NCBI GenBank assembly: GCA_015067945.1
Contig: SVLM01000004.1
Location: forward strand, 1 to 37,813
Direction of reading: 5' to 3'
From: Oscillospiraceae bacterium
GTDB taxonomy: Bacteria > Bacillota > Clostridia > Oscillospirales > Oscillospiraceae
DNA length: 37,813 bases
Shown: positions 24,462 to 33,258 of the stretch, one piece after another
How the letters are laid out: every line of letters starts with the position of its first letter
Numbering within the stretch: position 1 is the stretch's first letter
The notes under the pieces: generated by a model
What the model saw: only the letters and a program-made list of their open reading frames with translations
Told to the model about the DNA's origin: nothing
Database searches by the model: none
Position numbers and translations under genes: made by a program

Positions 24462-27224
24462 TCACAATTTTATTGTGGCACTGCTTCCGCCCATTTTGTC
24501 CTTCGTGACAACGATTTGTTTGTCGATCTTCTCTTTCAGTTCTGCAACGTGAGAAATGATACCAACAAGGCGGTTACCTTCTGTAAGACCTGCGAGAGTA
24601 TGATATGCTTTGCTTAGCGCTTCGGAATCCAAAGAACCAAAGCCTTCGTCAACAAACAAAGTGTCAAGCTTAATGCCTGTAGACATCTGCACTTCATCGG
24701 ACAGACCCAATGCCAATGCCAAAGATGCTAGGAATGCTTCACCGCCGGACAGTGTGTTGACACTACGCTCGGTGCCGTTCACATGGTCAACAATATCTAA
24801 TTCCAAGCCGCTTTGTCCACGCATACTTTCTGCCTTGCGTCTGCGCTTGAGATCGTACTGACCACCGGACATTTTCAGCAAGCGCAGATTCGCCCGTTGC
24901 AGGATGCGGTCAAAATAAGTCGTCTGGATGTAGGTTTCCAACATAATCTTATCCTTACCGGACAATGTGCCGTTGGCGGTATCGGACAGGGCGCGTACCC
25001 AGGCATGTTTTTCTTCCAGTTGCGCCATTTCTTCTGCTTTGGCCGAAATAGCCGTTTGCACATTGCTGTTGATAGTGATACGCGTGTGGACATGCTGCTT
25101 CTGATCAGTAATTGCCTCCTTTTGACCAATCAGCATTTGCCTTTCTTCTTCCAAAGAAGCCATATCAATCTCGCAGTTTTCTGCTAACTGAGCAGTTAGT
25201 TGCTCGATAGCAGAACGGATACTTGCCAATTCTTCCCTGCAAGTGTTGTAGCTGTTTTCCGCATCTATAAGCGCTTTCTTCAGCGAGTCCAGTTTTTTCT
25301 GCAAGGCATCTTTTTGTTCCTCTGCTTCTGCCTTATCAGTAAATTGGAGCTTCTCCTGCAAGCCTGCAATTTGCTTTTCAAGCTCACTGATGGAAGCCTT
25401 CAAAGCTGCTACCTGTTCCTTAGATTCAGTTTCTGTTTTGCGAGCATCTGCAATGGCAAGCTCTTTTTCAGGAATCTGCTCATCCAATTCATCCCGTCTG
25501 GCTTCTTTGTCTTTCAAGGTAGCGATTTGTCTGTCCAGCTCTTCAATTTGCTCTGTCAAAATAGCAATTTTTTCTTGTGCTACGCTACGAGCACCTAACA
25601 AATCTGTTCCAGGAAGAAGAGTTTCAATTTCTTGCTGCAACTTTTCTTCGGTGTTGGAAACCACACCTTTTTGGGTGCTAGCGGCACTGCTGGCCGCATT
25701 TGTTGCTTCTTGGGCGGCTTCGTACTCTTCCTTTGCTTCCTTCACCGTTTCTTCGGTGGGGGCGTTGTCAGACATTACTGCCAAATGGGGATGTTCGGTG
25801 GATCCGCACACCGGGCAGGGCGTACCTGAGCCAAGATTCGTTGCCAAAACACCCGCCTGCTCATCCAGAAAAGCTTTGTTTAATGCTTCGTAGGTTTGGC
25901 GTTTTTGAACCGATTCTGCTTCTGCAATCAGGTAAGCCTCTTGCTTTTGGATTAAACGCTTTCTCTGCGTGTCCAATGTCCCCAGGCTTGCAATCAATGC
26001 TTGAAGTTTCTGCCTCTGTTCAATAAGCTTCTGCTTCTCGCTAATTAACTTTTCTTTTTCGGTGCTTACAGTATCAAGATCTTTTCTCTCTGCTTTCATC
26101 GCTGTGATTTCACCGGTTAATGCAAGAATAGCTTCTTGGGCTGTTTCCTCGGCAGTTTGAGCCTCTGTCAACTCAGCCCGTTTGCTGTCCAGGTCGGTAG
26201 TCGATTGAGACAACTCATCATAAGAAGGAAGAAGCAACTCAATCTCTGTGATTTGCTTACTGAGAGTTTCCTGTTCTGGAATCGTTGCTTGTGCGGCAGT
26301 TAAAGCATTTTTTGCAGCTTCCAGTGCTGCTGCTGTTTCTGTTTCCTTGATTTGACTTTCGGCGAGAGCCTTCCGTGCTTTTTCGTATGCTTCCGCTTGA
26401 TTCAGTTGTGCATTTACAGCTTCCAACCGCTCTTCTACATCTGCAAGTTCGGCGATTAGAGAATCTTCTGTTTCTTGATCCTCTGCCAACAGCTTTGCCA
26501 GCAGTTCCACCACATCAGCGGCAAGCATACCACCTTCCTTGGCTTTCTTCACATCCAAAAACAGCAAAGAATCTTCACTGCATACAATGTCTCTGATATA
26601 TTGCTGACGACTTGCGGAAGCATTGCTCAATTGCTTCCAAAGTTCGTTAGCTTCCTCTTTTAGACGATTTTGCAATGTGACATAATATTCTGTACCGAAA
26701 ATGTCACGGAAAATCTGCTGCCGTTTCTTCGTGTCCGCTTGCAGTAGTTCGCGGAAATCGCCCTGCGAAATCATAGATACCTGAGAGAACTGTTCCCTAG
26801 TCAGACCGATAATCTCGCTGATCGCCTTGTCTACCTCTTTTAGCTTCGTCACAACGCGACCATCCGGATAGATAAGCTGCGCATCGGCAGCCTGCTTAGT
26901 GGTGCCGGTACCACGGGTCTTTGCCCTCTCATATTCAGGACTGCGCTTAACCGTATACTCCTTGCCGTCGTAAGCAAATGTCAGCTCCACACCCGTAGGA
27001 TCCTCAGGCTTTGCATACTTGGAACGGAGCATGCCCGGTTCACGGTTGCTGCCACTGGCTTCGCCAAACAGAGCAAATGTAATGGCATCAAAGATTGTGG
27101 TCTTGCCCGCTCCGGTATCACCGGTAATCAAATAAAGACCGCTTTTGCCCAGACTTTCAAAATCCAGTACTTGTGTGCCGGCATAAGGGCCGAAGCCGGA
27201 AATCGTTAATTTCAGAGGTCTCAT
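24462..27224 (-). CDS. sbcC: Exonuclease subunit SbcC
   Basis: A 920-aa Rad50-like ATPase, the partner of SbcD in the SbcCD nuclease that cuts hairpins and blocked DNA ends. Walker A (GDTGAGKTT) is near residues 36-44. Two long coiled coils flank the zinc-hook CPVC (GTPCPVCGSTEHP, near residue 465). The signature LSGGEAFLASLALALGLSD and Walker B 'LDTLFVDEGFGSLD' are in the C-terminal head. GGGAGG precedes ATG 27224, which overlaps the sbcD stop by 4 bases. It is intact and of normal length. It could be the host gene, but it lies well inside the cargo bounded by the core repeats. Confidence 0.95.
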   Translation of the reverse strand: MRPLKLTISGFGPYAGTQVLDFESLGKSGLYLITGDTGAGKTTIFDAITFALFGEASGSNREPGMLRSKYAKPEDPTGVELTFAYDGKEYTVKRSPEYERAKTRGTGTTKQAADAQLIYPDGRVVTKLKEVDKAISEIIGLTREQFSQVSMISQGDFRELLQADTKKRQQIFRDIFGTEYYVTLQNRLKEEANELWKQLSNASASRQQYIRDIVCSEDSLLFLDVKKAKEGGMLAADVVELLAKLLAEDQETEDSLIAELADVEERLEAVNAQLNQAEAYEKARKALAESQIKETETAAALEAAKNALTAAQATIPEQETLSKQITEIELLLPSYDELSQSTTDLDSKRAELTEAQTAEETAQEAILALTGEITAMKAERKDLDTVSTEKEKLISEKQKLIEQRQKLQALIASLGTLDTQRKRLIQKQEAYLIAEAESVQKRQTYEALNKAFLDEQAGVLATNLGSGTPCPVCGSTEHPHLAVMSDNAPTEETVKEAKEEYEAAQEATNAASSAASTQKGVVSNTEEKLQQEIETLLPGTDLLGARSVAQEKIAILTEQIEELDRQIATLKDKEARRDELDEQIPEKELAIADARKTETESKEQVAALKASISELEKQIAGLQEKLQFTDKAEAEEQKDALQKKLDSLKKALIDAENSYNTCREELASIRSAIEQLTAQLAENCEIDMASLEEERQMLIGQKEAITDQKQHVHTRITINSNVQTAISAKAEEMAQLEEKHAWVRALSDTANGTLSGKDKIMLETYIQTTYFDRILQRANLRLLKMSGGQYDLKRRRKAESMRGQSGLELDIVDHVNGTERSVNTLSGGEAFLASLALALGLSDEVQMSTGIKLDTLFVDEGFGSLDSEALSKAYHTLAGLTEGNRLVGIISHVAELKEKIDKQIVVTKDKMGGSSATIKL

Positions 27225-28357
27225 GCATTTCCCTCCCAAATTGCTTCAATCAAACCACGGATGAAATCAGTCTGCTGCTCACTCATAGGTTGGTTGTTCT
27301 GCTGTTCATACAACTCACCAAAAAGTTGCAAAGGAGATTTGCTCTCCACATCTTCAGCACCATCAATCAGCTGATTGGTACGGGTGCGGGTATTGTCATA
27401 GGTCAGCTTCATAACATTGGGGTAAATCACCCGCAGTTTACCGATTGCCTCAGGAATATCTTCTTCATCGGTCAGGATCACCTGCAGATAGTCGTTGGTA
27501 GCTGTGCCTTCATAGAAAGCTTTATCAGTAACCTCTGCGAAACTGCCACGAATAACGCGCATATCGTGCAAAGGTGTGAGCGCTGCGGTATGTAGTTCCA
27601 GTTCGCCCTTTGCGCCAAGTTCCACTACTGTAACACTCTTGTAGTGGTTCACTTCGGAGAAGGAATACTTCAGCGGTGTGCCGCAATAACGGATCTTGTG
27701 GGAGCCAATGTTCTGCGGCCCATGGATATGACCCAATGCCACATAATCAAAGTTCTCAAACACTGAGGCGTCCACGTTGTCACTGCCGCCGACGCTGATT
27801 TCCTCAGATTCACAGGTGGAGGCGCCGGTAACAAATTGATGGGTCAGCAGCACGTTGCGTTTGGAAGTGTCGATGCACATTTTCTTAACCGCCACACGGC
27901 AAGCATCGGTATAGCTTTCGATTCCCTCGTCGGGATAATACCGCTTTACATGGGCAGGCTTTATGAAGGGCAACAACCAGAAGTTTACTTCACCGTATGT
28001 ATCAGACAATACGATGGGCGCAACCTCGCCGTTATAAACCGGAGACATATGGATGCCTGCGCCTTCCATCAAGCGATTGCCAAAGGCCAACCGCTCCGGA
28101 CTGTCGTGGTTGCCGCTGATGGCAAATACCTGCACCTGGAACTGTGCCAAACGGCTCAAAAACTCGTCAAAAAGCGTCACCGCTTCCGCAGAGGGAACAC
28201 ACTTATCGTAAATATCTCCAGACAGTAATACCACATCAGCATTTTCTTCCTTGATGATACGAATAATCTGATGCAGGATATACTCCTGATCTTCAATCAT
28301 AGAAACTTCGTTAACCCGCTTACCCAAATGGAGATCGGAGAGATGGATTAGTTTCAT
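27221..28357 (-). CDS. sbcD: Exonuclease subunit SbcD
   Basis: A 378-aa Mre11-like phosphoesterase. The metal-binding motifs are intact: 'IHLSDLHLGK' (start), 'LLSGDIYDKCVPS', 'ISGNHDSPERLAFG', 'VLLTHQFV' and 'VALGHIHGPQ'. It is the nuclease half of SbcCD, requiring manganese in known members. AGGAGG is 8 bases upstream of the ATG. It precedes sbcC with a 4-base overlap and follows the LRR protein gene after 54 bases on the same strand. Confidence 0.95.
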   Translation of the reverse strand: MKLIHLSDLHLGKRVNEVSMIEDQEYILHQIIRIIKEENADVVLLSGDIYDKCVPSAEAVTLFDEFLSRLAQFQVQVFAISGNHDSPERLAFGNRLMEGAGIHMSPVYNGEVAPIVLSDTYGEVNFWLLPFIKPAHVKRYYPDEGIESYTDACRVAVKKMCIDTSKRNVLLTHQFVTGASTCESEEISVGGSDNVDASVFENFDYVALGHIHGPQNIGSHKIRYCGTPLKYSFSEVNHYKSVTVVELGAKGELELHTAALTPLHDMRVIRGSFAEVTDKAFYEGTATNDYLQVILTDEEDIPEAIGKLRVIYPNVMKLTYDNTRTRTNQLIDGAEDVESKSPLQLFGELYEQQNNQPMSEQQTDFIRGLIEAIWEGNA

Positions 28358-28411
28358 GGGGAAACCTCCTGTTGTTTATTACTGCTCTACTTTCTGCAAG
28401 TCTTCAGAAAT

Positions 28412-30226
28412 TTAAGCAAAAGCATTTGCGGCAAGGCAGGCATCCAAATGTGCTTTTGTAATTATCCGAATTGGGCAACCCGCTTTCTTGGCTTCAATTG
28501 CTTTTTCCAAGATGTTCGTACCGAAATTACTTGCTTTTTGCAAGTCACCATTGTCTATTGCTCGCTGTTTATCTAAAAATCTATCAAAATTAGGAATGTT
28601 CTTAGTGTCGACAATTAAGTATTGCACGCTGCCGCTAAAGGATTTTTGTTGTTTCCACCCATATGCCGACATATCAATCACGACACCTTTCTCTGCATAA
28701 ATATGGTATACAATTTTTCCTGTCGGCAGAGTTTCAGGTGAATCAAAGTAAGGCGCATGCAAGTCAAACCACCGCTCATGTTGCGATTTTTTCTCAAAAA
28801 GAGCGCGATAATCCCAACGGTCAAATCTAAATTTAGCATCACCGTGTGTCTGGATATACGTTTCTACCGCATTGATAATTGCATCAAATTTAGTCCGGTC
28901 AGATAATGCCGTTAATTTTTCTTGTATTTCTGCCGGTAGGTTGTCACATCCTTGAAACGCAGTTGGATCCACGAACATTAACGAATCAGGTATGTTTATA
29001 TCCTCCAAATTTTCGCAACCATAAAACGCTCTCCCGTCAATACGGTACAGATCGTTAGGCAAGACTACTTTTTTTAGAGCGGTGCATCCCTCACAGACCT
29101 GTATAGGAAGCACATTCTTCACGCTACCAAGCATTAGGGTTTCCAAGGATTTACAACAGGCAAACGAACCACGCTCTAAGCTCACTCGTCCCGTTTCGAT
29201 AACCTTTGTAGTCTGACAATGTCTAAAAGACAACTCTTTTATTTCTATATAGGAAGGTATCGACAATTTTGCTCCGCCGTCTTCTTTTTCTTTACATCCA
29301 ATCACTTTTCCCCAATCATCAAAAATCAGTTCAGGAACAGAGAAATCTGTTCTTTGAAGATGGGGCCAATCGAAATTATACACCTTATCAAGATGCGTGC
29401 GCGCTAGAATATTCCCTTTTTTAAATGCAGCTTTAAGGAGCTTTTTTAAAGTGTCCTTCTCTGCCGCTGCGCACGATGGCAGAAACGGCTTCATTGCTAT
29501 ATATATTTGATCAGGATCAGCGGCGCTTTTATCATCCAATGCTCTGAAATAAGCGCCACGGGAATCATATGATGACAGCAGATGATGGCCGCACGATTCG
29601 TCCAGCAGAGTAACCAGTGTGGTAATGTCGCCTTCTATGCTCATTCTTCCAGGAACGCGCGCCCCAACAACGGTTTTTCCTCCACATAAATTGCAAATAT
29701 ATTCTGCAATTTTAGGACAATATATACCAATTGTCACAAATGGAACAGGTTTAACTTGTGACGCATCGATTGATGAGCGAGTAACTTTTGCTTCCATTTT
29801 AGCGGATTTATTAAGAAACTCTAACCTCTCAAACTCCGCTTCGCCACTATCCAAAATTGCTCGTTCGCATACAATTACAGAATAAACATCATCAAAATCA
29901 GCTATAGTGGATATGCTTTTTATAAAGTCTGTCCCATTTTCGTCCGTAGGAACAATAAAATCATTAAAGTACTCAATGTTTTCTTCCAAAAGTTTCAGCA
30001 ACTCAGCGCCGGTCTTTATTTTCGGCAACGCTGCTTCGATTGTTTCAAAAACATCTTCCGATAAATATTCGCCATTGCTTGCATACTTGCGTTCAACCTC
30101 GTATTTTACGCCATTTCTCATTTTTACAGAAATCAAAATAAATCCATTTTCACTAATCATAAAAGCATTCCCTTCTAAAAACATATTATATCTTGTACGA
30201 TACTCGCCCATAAGTTTTTCGCTCAT
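28412..30226 (-). CDS. Large cytoplasmic LRR protein with possible C-terminal BRCT domain
   Basis: A 604-aa protein not recognised as a whole. The middle (about 340-440) has BspA-type leucine-rich repeats ('LPNDLYRIDGRAFYGCENLE', 'IPDSLMFVDPTAFQGC'). The N-terminal 300 residues are mixed alpha/beta with a Cys-rich motif (CPKIAEYICNLCGG). The last 90 ('SVQYLIVDTKNIPNFDRFLD', then 'GCPIRIITKAHLDACL') are arranged like a BRCT domain. ATG 30226 overlaps the stop of the HEPN gene by 4 bases (ATGA), which decides the start; a TTG 4 codons upstream is an alternative. It is probably a partner of the HEPN protein. Confidence 0.55.
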   Translation of the reverse strand: MSEKLMGEYRTRYNMFLEGNAFMISENGFILISVKMRNGVKYEVERKYASNGEYLSEDVFETIEAALPKIKTGAELLKLLEENIEYFNDFIVPTDENGTDFIKSISTIADFDDVYSVIVCERAILDSGEAEFERLEFLNKSAKMEAKVTRSSIDASQVKPVPFVTIGIYCPKIAEYICNLCGGKTVVGARVPGRMSIEGDITTLVTLLDESCGHHLLSSYDSRGAYFRALDDKSAADPDQIYIAMKPFLPSCAAAEKDTLKKLLKAAFKKGNILARTHLDKVYNFDWPHLQRTDFSVPELIFDDWGKVIGCKEKEDGGAKLSIPSYIEIKELSFRHCQTTKVIETGRVSLERGSFACCKSLETLMLGSVKNVLPIQVCEGCTALKKVVLPNDLYRIDGRAFYGCENLEDINIPDSLMFVDPTAFQGCDNLPAEIQEKLTALSDRTKFDAIINAVETYIQTHGDAKFRFDRWDYRALFEKKSQHERWFDLHAPYFDSPETLPTGKIVYHIYAEKGVVIDMSAYGWKQQKSFSGSVQYLIVDTKNIPNFDRFLDKQRAIDNGDLQKASNFGTNILEKAIEAKKAGCPIRIITKAHLDACLAANAFA

Positions 30227-31308
30227 GAATTTTTGCAACGTTGGTACATTTCCTCTGTAAAATAATTCTCATCGAACATCGCCGGTATTGCCTGCTTTAA
30301 GTATTCTGACAGAAAATAATTTACAATTCGTAGTGCAGCCAATTCCGCATCGTGAAATGCAGCAAACAAGACTGTTGTTTTATTGCCGTGCACATACTTG
30401 CACCTTAAATAGTAGGCATACGCTAAAAGAATAAAAGCATATGCAGACAAGTGCGAATGTTCCATGCATTTCTTCAGATGGCTACCCATACTGCCTTCTG
30501 GTACATATGTATGGTCGCATCTGCACCTATACAAAGCGGCATGGAATTGTTCTATTTCCGGAATAGAGATTTGTTGAAGATAATCCTTCATTGCCCCATA
30601 GTCTTTTATATTCTTATTCCGCGTAGTTTCTGATGGCGTTTCTATGCCGCAGCCCAGTATGCGAACTAGTTTTGACATTGCAGCTCTTTCGTTTCTGTGA
30701 ACTTGTCCCTTGGTAGCTATATCTGCTTGTTTGCCAGCATTGCTCTTCTTTTTTGAATACTCATCAAAACAATCCGAAATAAAATTGTAGTGTGCATTCA
30801 TTGCTGTCCACAAGCAGATAAAACGGTCAATTTCAAAGTGTTTGCTTTGACCGGCTAAATAAGAAAACAGTGAAACATAACGCAGATCGTTCTCTGCTTG
30901 CGTTTTTGTTGCGGATAACACGGTTTCTATTTGACTTTGCTTCCACAATTGCCTCCAACCGAAATCTTCGCTGTTTAGCATAGAGAAAAAGAAGGGGAAA
31001 CCGGTAGCTGTGTTTGTATAGATTCTTTCTTCATCATCAATCACAACTACAATTTTCTTTACAGTTAAACTTGAATCAAAAGAAATCGCATGAAGCAGAT
31101 GTGCTTTTCTAAGGGCATCCTTCACTAATCTCACACGAAAAGAAATAATATCGTCATACTCCTTCTTTGTGGTCATTTGAAAAGCAACAACCGCTTTCTG
31201 CTTTGAAACCTTTAATTCAATTCCATCAGTCTTATCGTACTTGTAAGTATGTGTGATAGGCTTCTGCGGTACTGCATTGATGGTAATTTTATATCTATGT
31301 GTTCCCAT
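30223..31308 (-). CDS. HEPN-motif protein (possible RNase of a defence module)
   Basis: A 361-aa protein. The N-terminal 150 residues are beta-rich and unfamiliar. The C-terminal 200 are helical and contain 'YYLRCKYVHGNKT' near residue 315, fitting the HEPN signature R-x4-H. 'FICLWTAMNAHYNFISD' near residue 170 is typical of the helix that opens ApeA/HEPN-like abortive-infection domains. HEPN proteins of this kind often cut RNA to stop phage growth, so the role here is inferred from the motif and the island setting. It follows the XRE gene after 50 bases and overlaps the LRR gene. GGGAG precedes the ATG. Confidence 0.6.
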   Translation of the reverse strand: MGTHRYKITINAVPQKPITHTYKYDKTDGIELKVSKQKAVVAFQMTTKKEYDDIISFRVRLVKDALRKAHLLHAISFDSSLTVKKIVVVIDDEERIYTNTATGFPFFFSMLNSEDFGWRQLWKQSQIETVLSATKTQAENDLRYVSLFSYLAGQSKHFEIDRFICLWTAMNAHYNFISDCFDEYSKKKSNAGKQADIATKGQVHRNERAAMSKLVRILGCGIETPSETTRNKNIKDYGAMKDYLQQISIPEIEQFHAALYRCRCDHTYVPEGSMGSHLKKCMEHSHLSAYAFILLAYAYYLRCKYVHGNKTTVLFAAFHDAELAALRIVNYFLSEYLKQAIPAMFDENYFTEEMYQRCKNS

Positions 31309-31358
31309 GCTATATGCTCCCTTTTAATGTTTATAACATATTATCTGTCCAATAAACA

Positions 31359-31568
31359 TCACTTTATATCCGGAATATACTGAATAATATCGCCAAAGTC
31401 GGCATTGATAGCGCCGCAGATATTCTCCAGCACGCTCATAGCCACCGGTTCATCACGACGCAGTTTGGTTATCGTATTGGGAGCGATGCCGGTCTTTTCG
31501 CGCAGCTCTACTGCGGTCATATCCTTATCGATCAGCAGCTTCCACAGTTTTTTATAGGAGACAGCCAT
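31359..31568 (-). CDS. XRE-family transcriptional regulator
   Basis: A 69-aa Cro/CI-type helix-turn-helix protein. It opens 'MAVSYKKLWKLLIDKDMTAV', with 'LREKTGIAPNTITKLRRDEP' as the recognition helix region and 'ENICGAINADFGDIIQYIP' as the ending common to this group (YozG-like). The start at 31568 has GGAGG 8 bases upstream; longer readings lack one. It is the first gene of the HEPN-LRR-SbcDC cluster and has its own promoter with an upstream inverted repeat, so it probably controls this cluster and perhaps the divergent RNase III gene (inference). Confidence 0.85.
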   Translation of the reverse strand: MAVSYKKLWKLLIDKDMTAVELREKTGIAPNTITKLRRDEPVAMSVLENICGAINADFGDIIQYIPDIK

Positions 31569-31601
31569 ATGTAATACCTCCATATGCAATAATCTGACTA
31601 T

Positions 31602-31658
31602 ATCATACTGCTTTCGACGCAATATTGCAAGGGATAATCTCAAGAATTTGCGATTATC
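31602..31658 (-). promoter_or_regulatory. Promoter of the XRE gene with upstream operator
   Basis: On the - strand, TTGCAA (31625-31630) and TATGAT (31602-31607) are 17 bases apart. Upstream of the -35 box, GATAATC (31633-31639) and GATTATC (31652-31658) form an inverted repeat with a 12-base spacer, a plausible site for the XRE protein. Confidence 0.7.
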
Positions 31659-31719
31659 TCTTTATTGTCTGATCCCATCACCCCCCTGCCCTACGGTGCA
31701 AGAAAACTATGAACCCCGG

Positions 31720-31748
31720 TTGACTTTAGACTAGAAGCGTGATACTAT
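31720..31748 (+). promoter_or_regulatory. Promoter of the RNase III gene
   Basis: TTGACT (31720-31725) and TACTAT (31743-31748) are 17 bases apart and read rightward. The predicted leader would be about 210 bases long. The rest of 31569-31962 holds no other gene. Confidence 0.65.
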
Positions 31749-31930
31749 ATTCTTGCTTAAGGGCATAATGCTTTAAATTTGAGACATTGTTTCTGTGCGT
31801 TTATTTTTGTTTATGCAAGTGAACATCTGTAAACACCCGCGAACAAAGAATTGAATTTAATCTACATTGTCCGACATTTCCTACCTCGGCGCACAGGGGT
31901 CGTGTTTTTGTCGGGCATTATTATGCCTTT

Positions 31931-31948
31931 TAGTAAAACATTTTACTA
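31931..31948 (+). promoter_or_regulatory. Palindrome overlapping the RNase III ribosome site
   Basis: TAGTAAAA (31931-31938) and TTTTACTA (31941-31948) are perfectly complementary around a 2-base centre. The element touches AGGAGG (31948-31953) just before ATG 31963, so it could hide the ribosome site in RNA or bind a repressor in DNA. Confidence 0.5.
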
Positions 31949-31962
31949 GGAGGTTTTTTATT

Positions 31963-33060
31963 ATGGAACAAAATGATTTGGTATTTATTCAAGATCAAAT
32001 CGGCTACAAGTTCAACAACCCGGACTTGTTGCAGCAAGCATTCACCAGACGCTCTTACACAGTGGAAAATGGTGGAGAAAACAACGAGGTACTGGAGTTC
32101 ATCGGCGACAAGATATTAGATTTCGTTGTTGTAAAACTACTATCCGAGAAATTCGGATACACACTAAGCGAGTGCGGCGAATACATAGAGAGCGAAGACT
32201 TTGATGAATTTTTCTGCGAGAAAGATGAATCGGAACTTACTGAAATAAAGAAAGCGCTTGTACAGAAAGCTACATTGGCTGAACGAATTGATATTTTGAG
32301 GCTTGCCGATTTTCTAATAATGGGAAAAGGTGATATTCAAAAAAAAGCGCATAAAGAAGCTTCTGTAAAAGAAGATTTATTTGAAGCAATTCTCGGTGCA
32401 GTAGCAATTGACAGCAATTGGGATATGTCCAGGCTTCAAAGTGCTGTTGAAATCATGCTTGATCCCGACAGCTTACTAGGTGACGAAGGCACGATCAACT
32501 ATGTTTCCCTTATTTATGATTGGTTTTCAAAAGAGTATAAATCTACTCCTGAATTCAAGTATGATCATTCGTCATACTATGATGAAACATGCGGTCTGAG
32601 ATCAGCGAACGAAGTTAGATCAGAAATCAAAAGGGATCCTTCTTTTCATATTATCAATGTTGATGAGTACTATCAATCGCACTTTAAGTGCTGGTTGAAT
32701 TTATTCGACAAAGTCTTTATCGGCTACGGAACTTCTAAAGATTCAGCTCGCAAAGACTTATGCGCGATGATTTATTCGTATTTAAAAGAACATGGTTTGC
32801 TCTATAGCATTCGCGACGAGATTGATAATCCTAATAAAGACGACTCCATCAGTCAATTAGAGATTCTTGCACGTCGTGGCTATTTTTCTGTGCCCACATA
32901 TTCCTTTGAGCAAACCTATGATACGAATGGTAATCCCATTTGGAAAAGTACCTGCAGTATAGTAGAAAAAGATAAGGTTTTTTCTGCAGAGTCATCCTCC
33001 AAAAAAGATGGCAAGAAATCTGCCGCATATAAAATGCTGCAGTATGTCTTGAGCGATTAA
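31963..33060 (+). CDS. RNase III-domain protein with two dsRNA-binding-like segments
   Basis: A 365-aa protein. Residues 1-150 form a class I RNase III domain. The signature 'NEVLEFIGDKILDFVV' gives the active-site acidic residues Glu42, Glu45 and Asp49, and 'KEDLFEAILGAVAIDS' gives Asp128 and Glu131, so it should be catalytically alive. Unlike ordinary bacterial RNase III (about 230 aa, one dsRNA-binding domain), two such segments follow: about 205-268 ('CWLNLFDKVFIGYGTSKDSA') and about 295-365 ('SAESSSKKDGKKSAAYKMLQ'). AGGAGG is 9 bases before ATG 31963; an upstream in-frame ATG at 31867 is not supported. It is divergent from the XRE-HEPN cluster and translationally close to the 44-aa gene. 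Confidence 0.85.
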   Translation: MEQNDLVFIQDQIGYKFNNPDLLQQAFTRRSYTVENGGENNEVLEFIGDKILDFVVVKLLSEKFGYTLSECGEYIESEDFDEFFCEKDESELTEIKKALVQKATLAERIDILRLADFLIMGKGDIQKKAHKEASVKEDLFEAILGAVAIDSNWDMSRLQSAVEIMLDPDSLLGDEGTINYVSLIYDWFSKEYKSTPEFKYDHSSYYDETCGLRSANEVRSEIKRDPSFHIINVDEYYQSHFKCWLNLFDKVFIGYGTSKDSARKDLCAMIYSYLKEHGLLYSIRDEIDNPNKDDSISQLEILARRGYFSVPTYSFEQTYDTNGNPIWKSTCSIVEKDKVFSAESSSKKDGKKSAAYKMLQYVLSD

Positions 33061-33073
33061 GGAGGTATACGTA

Positions 33074-33208
33074 ATGTCAAAATGGTGCTATAACTATGAC
33101 TCCGGTGAGTACGAAGATATTGACAAGGATGGTTACAGCTGGACACGTGGTGAATATGTGAACAACTGGGATGACAGCGAATACCGCCGCGAGGAAGAGG
33201 ACGAATAA
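33074..33208 (+). CDS. 44-aa acidic, aromatic-rich protein
   Basis: A small open frame 13 bases after the RNase III stop, with GGAGG at 33061-33065 and ATG 33074. It encodes 44 residues with many Asp, Glu, Tyr and Trp (MSKWCYNYDSGEYEDIDKDG, then an acidic tail). The strong ribosome site, the close spacing and the terminator right after it (33212) all argue that it is real. Its charge suggests DNA or RNA mimicry or an antitoxin-like partner for the RNase (inference). No family recognised. Confidence 0.7.
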   Translation: MSKWCYNYDSGEYEDIDKDGYSWTRGEYVNNWDDSEYRREEEDE

Positions 33209-33211
33209 AGG

Positions 33212-33246
33212 AAACGAGTTGGCAGCAATGCCAACTCGTTTTGCTT
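33212..33246. terminator. Bidirectional terminator
   Basis: A perfect 12-bp stem (33213-33224 with 33229-33240), extended by an A-T pair on the outside, with a GCAA tetraloop and TTGCTT after it. It lies between the converging 44-aa gene and DUF2971 gene. Confidence 0.88.
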
Positions 33247-33258
33247 ATGATGGTCTTT

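Noticed and set aside
31795..31815. A TTTTTGTTTATG stretch similar to the core repeat
   Set aside because: Only about 12 bases match, the TTTTCTTTG part and the downstream AATTTTG block are missing, and no element end is seen here.
31867..31962. 32-residue N-terminal extension of the RNase III protein
   Set aside because: The upstream ATG has no ribosome site and translates the leader. AGGAGG sits before ATG 31963, where RNase III homology begins.
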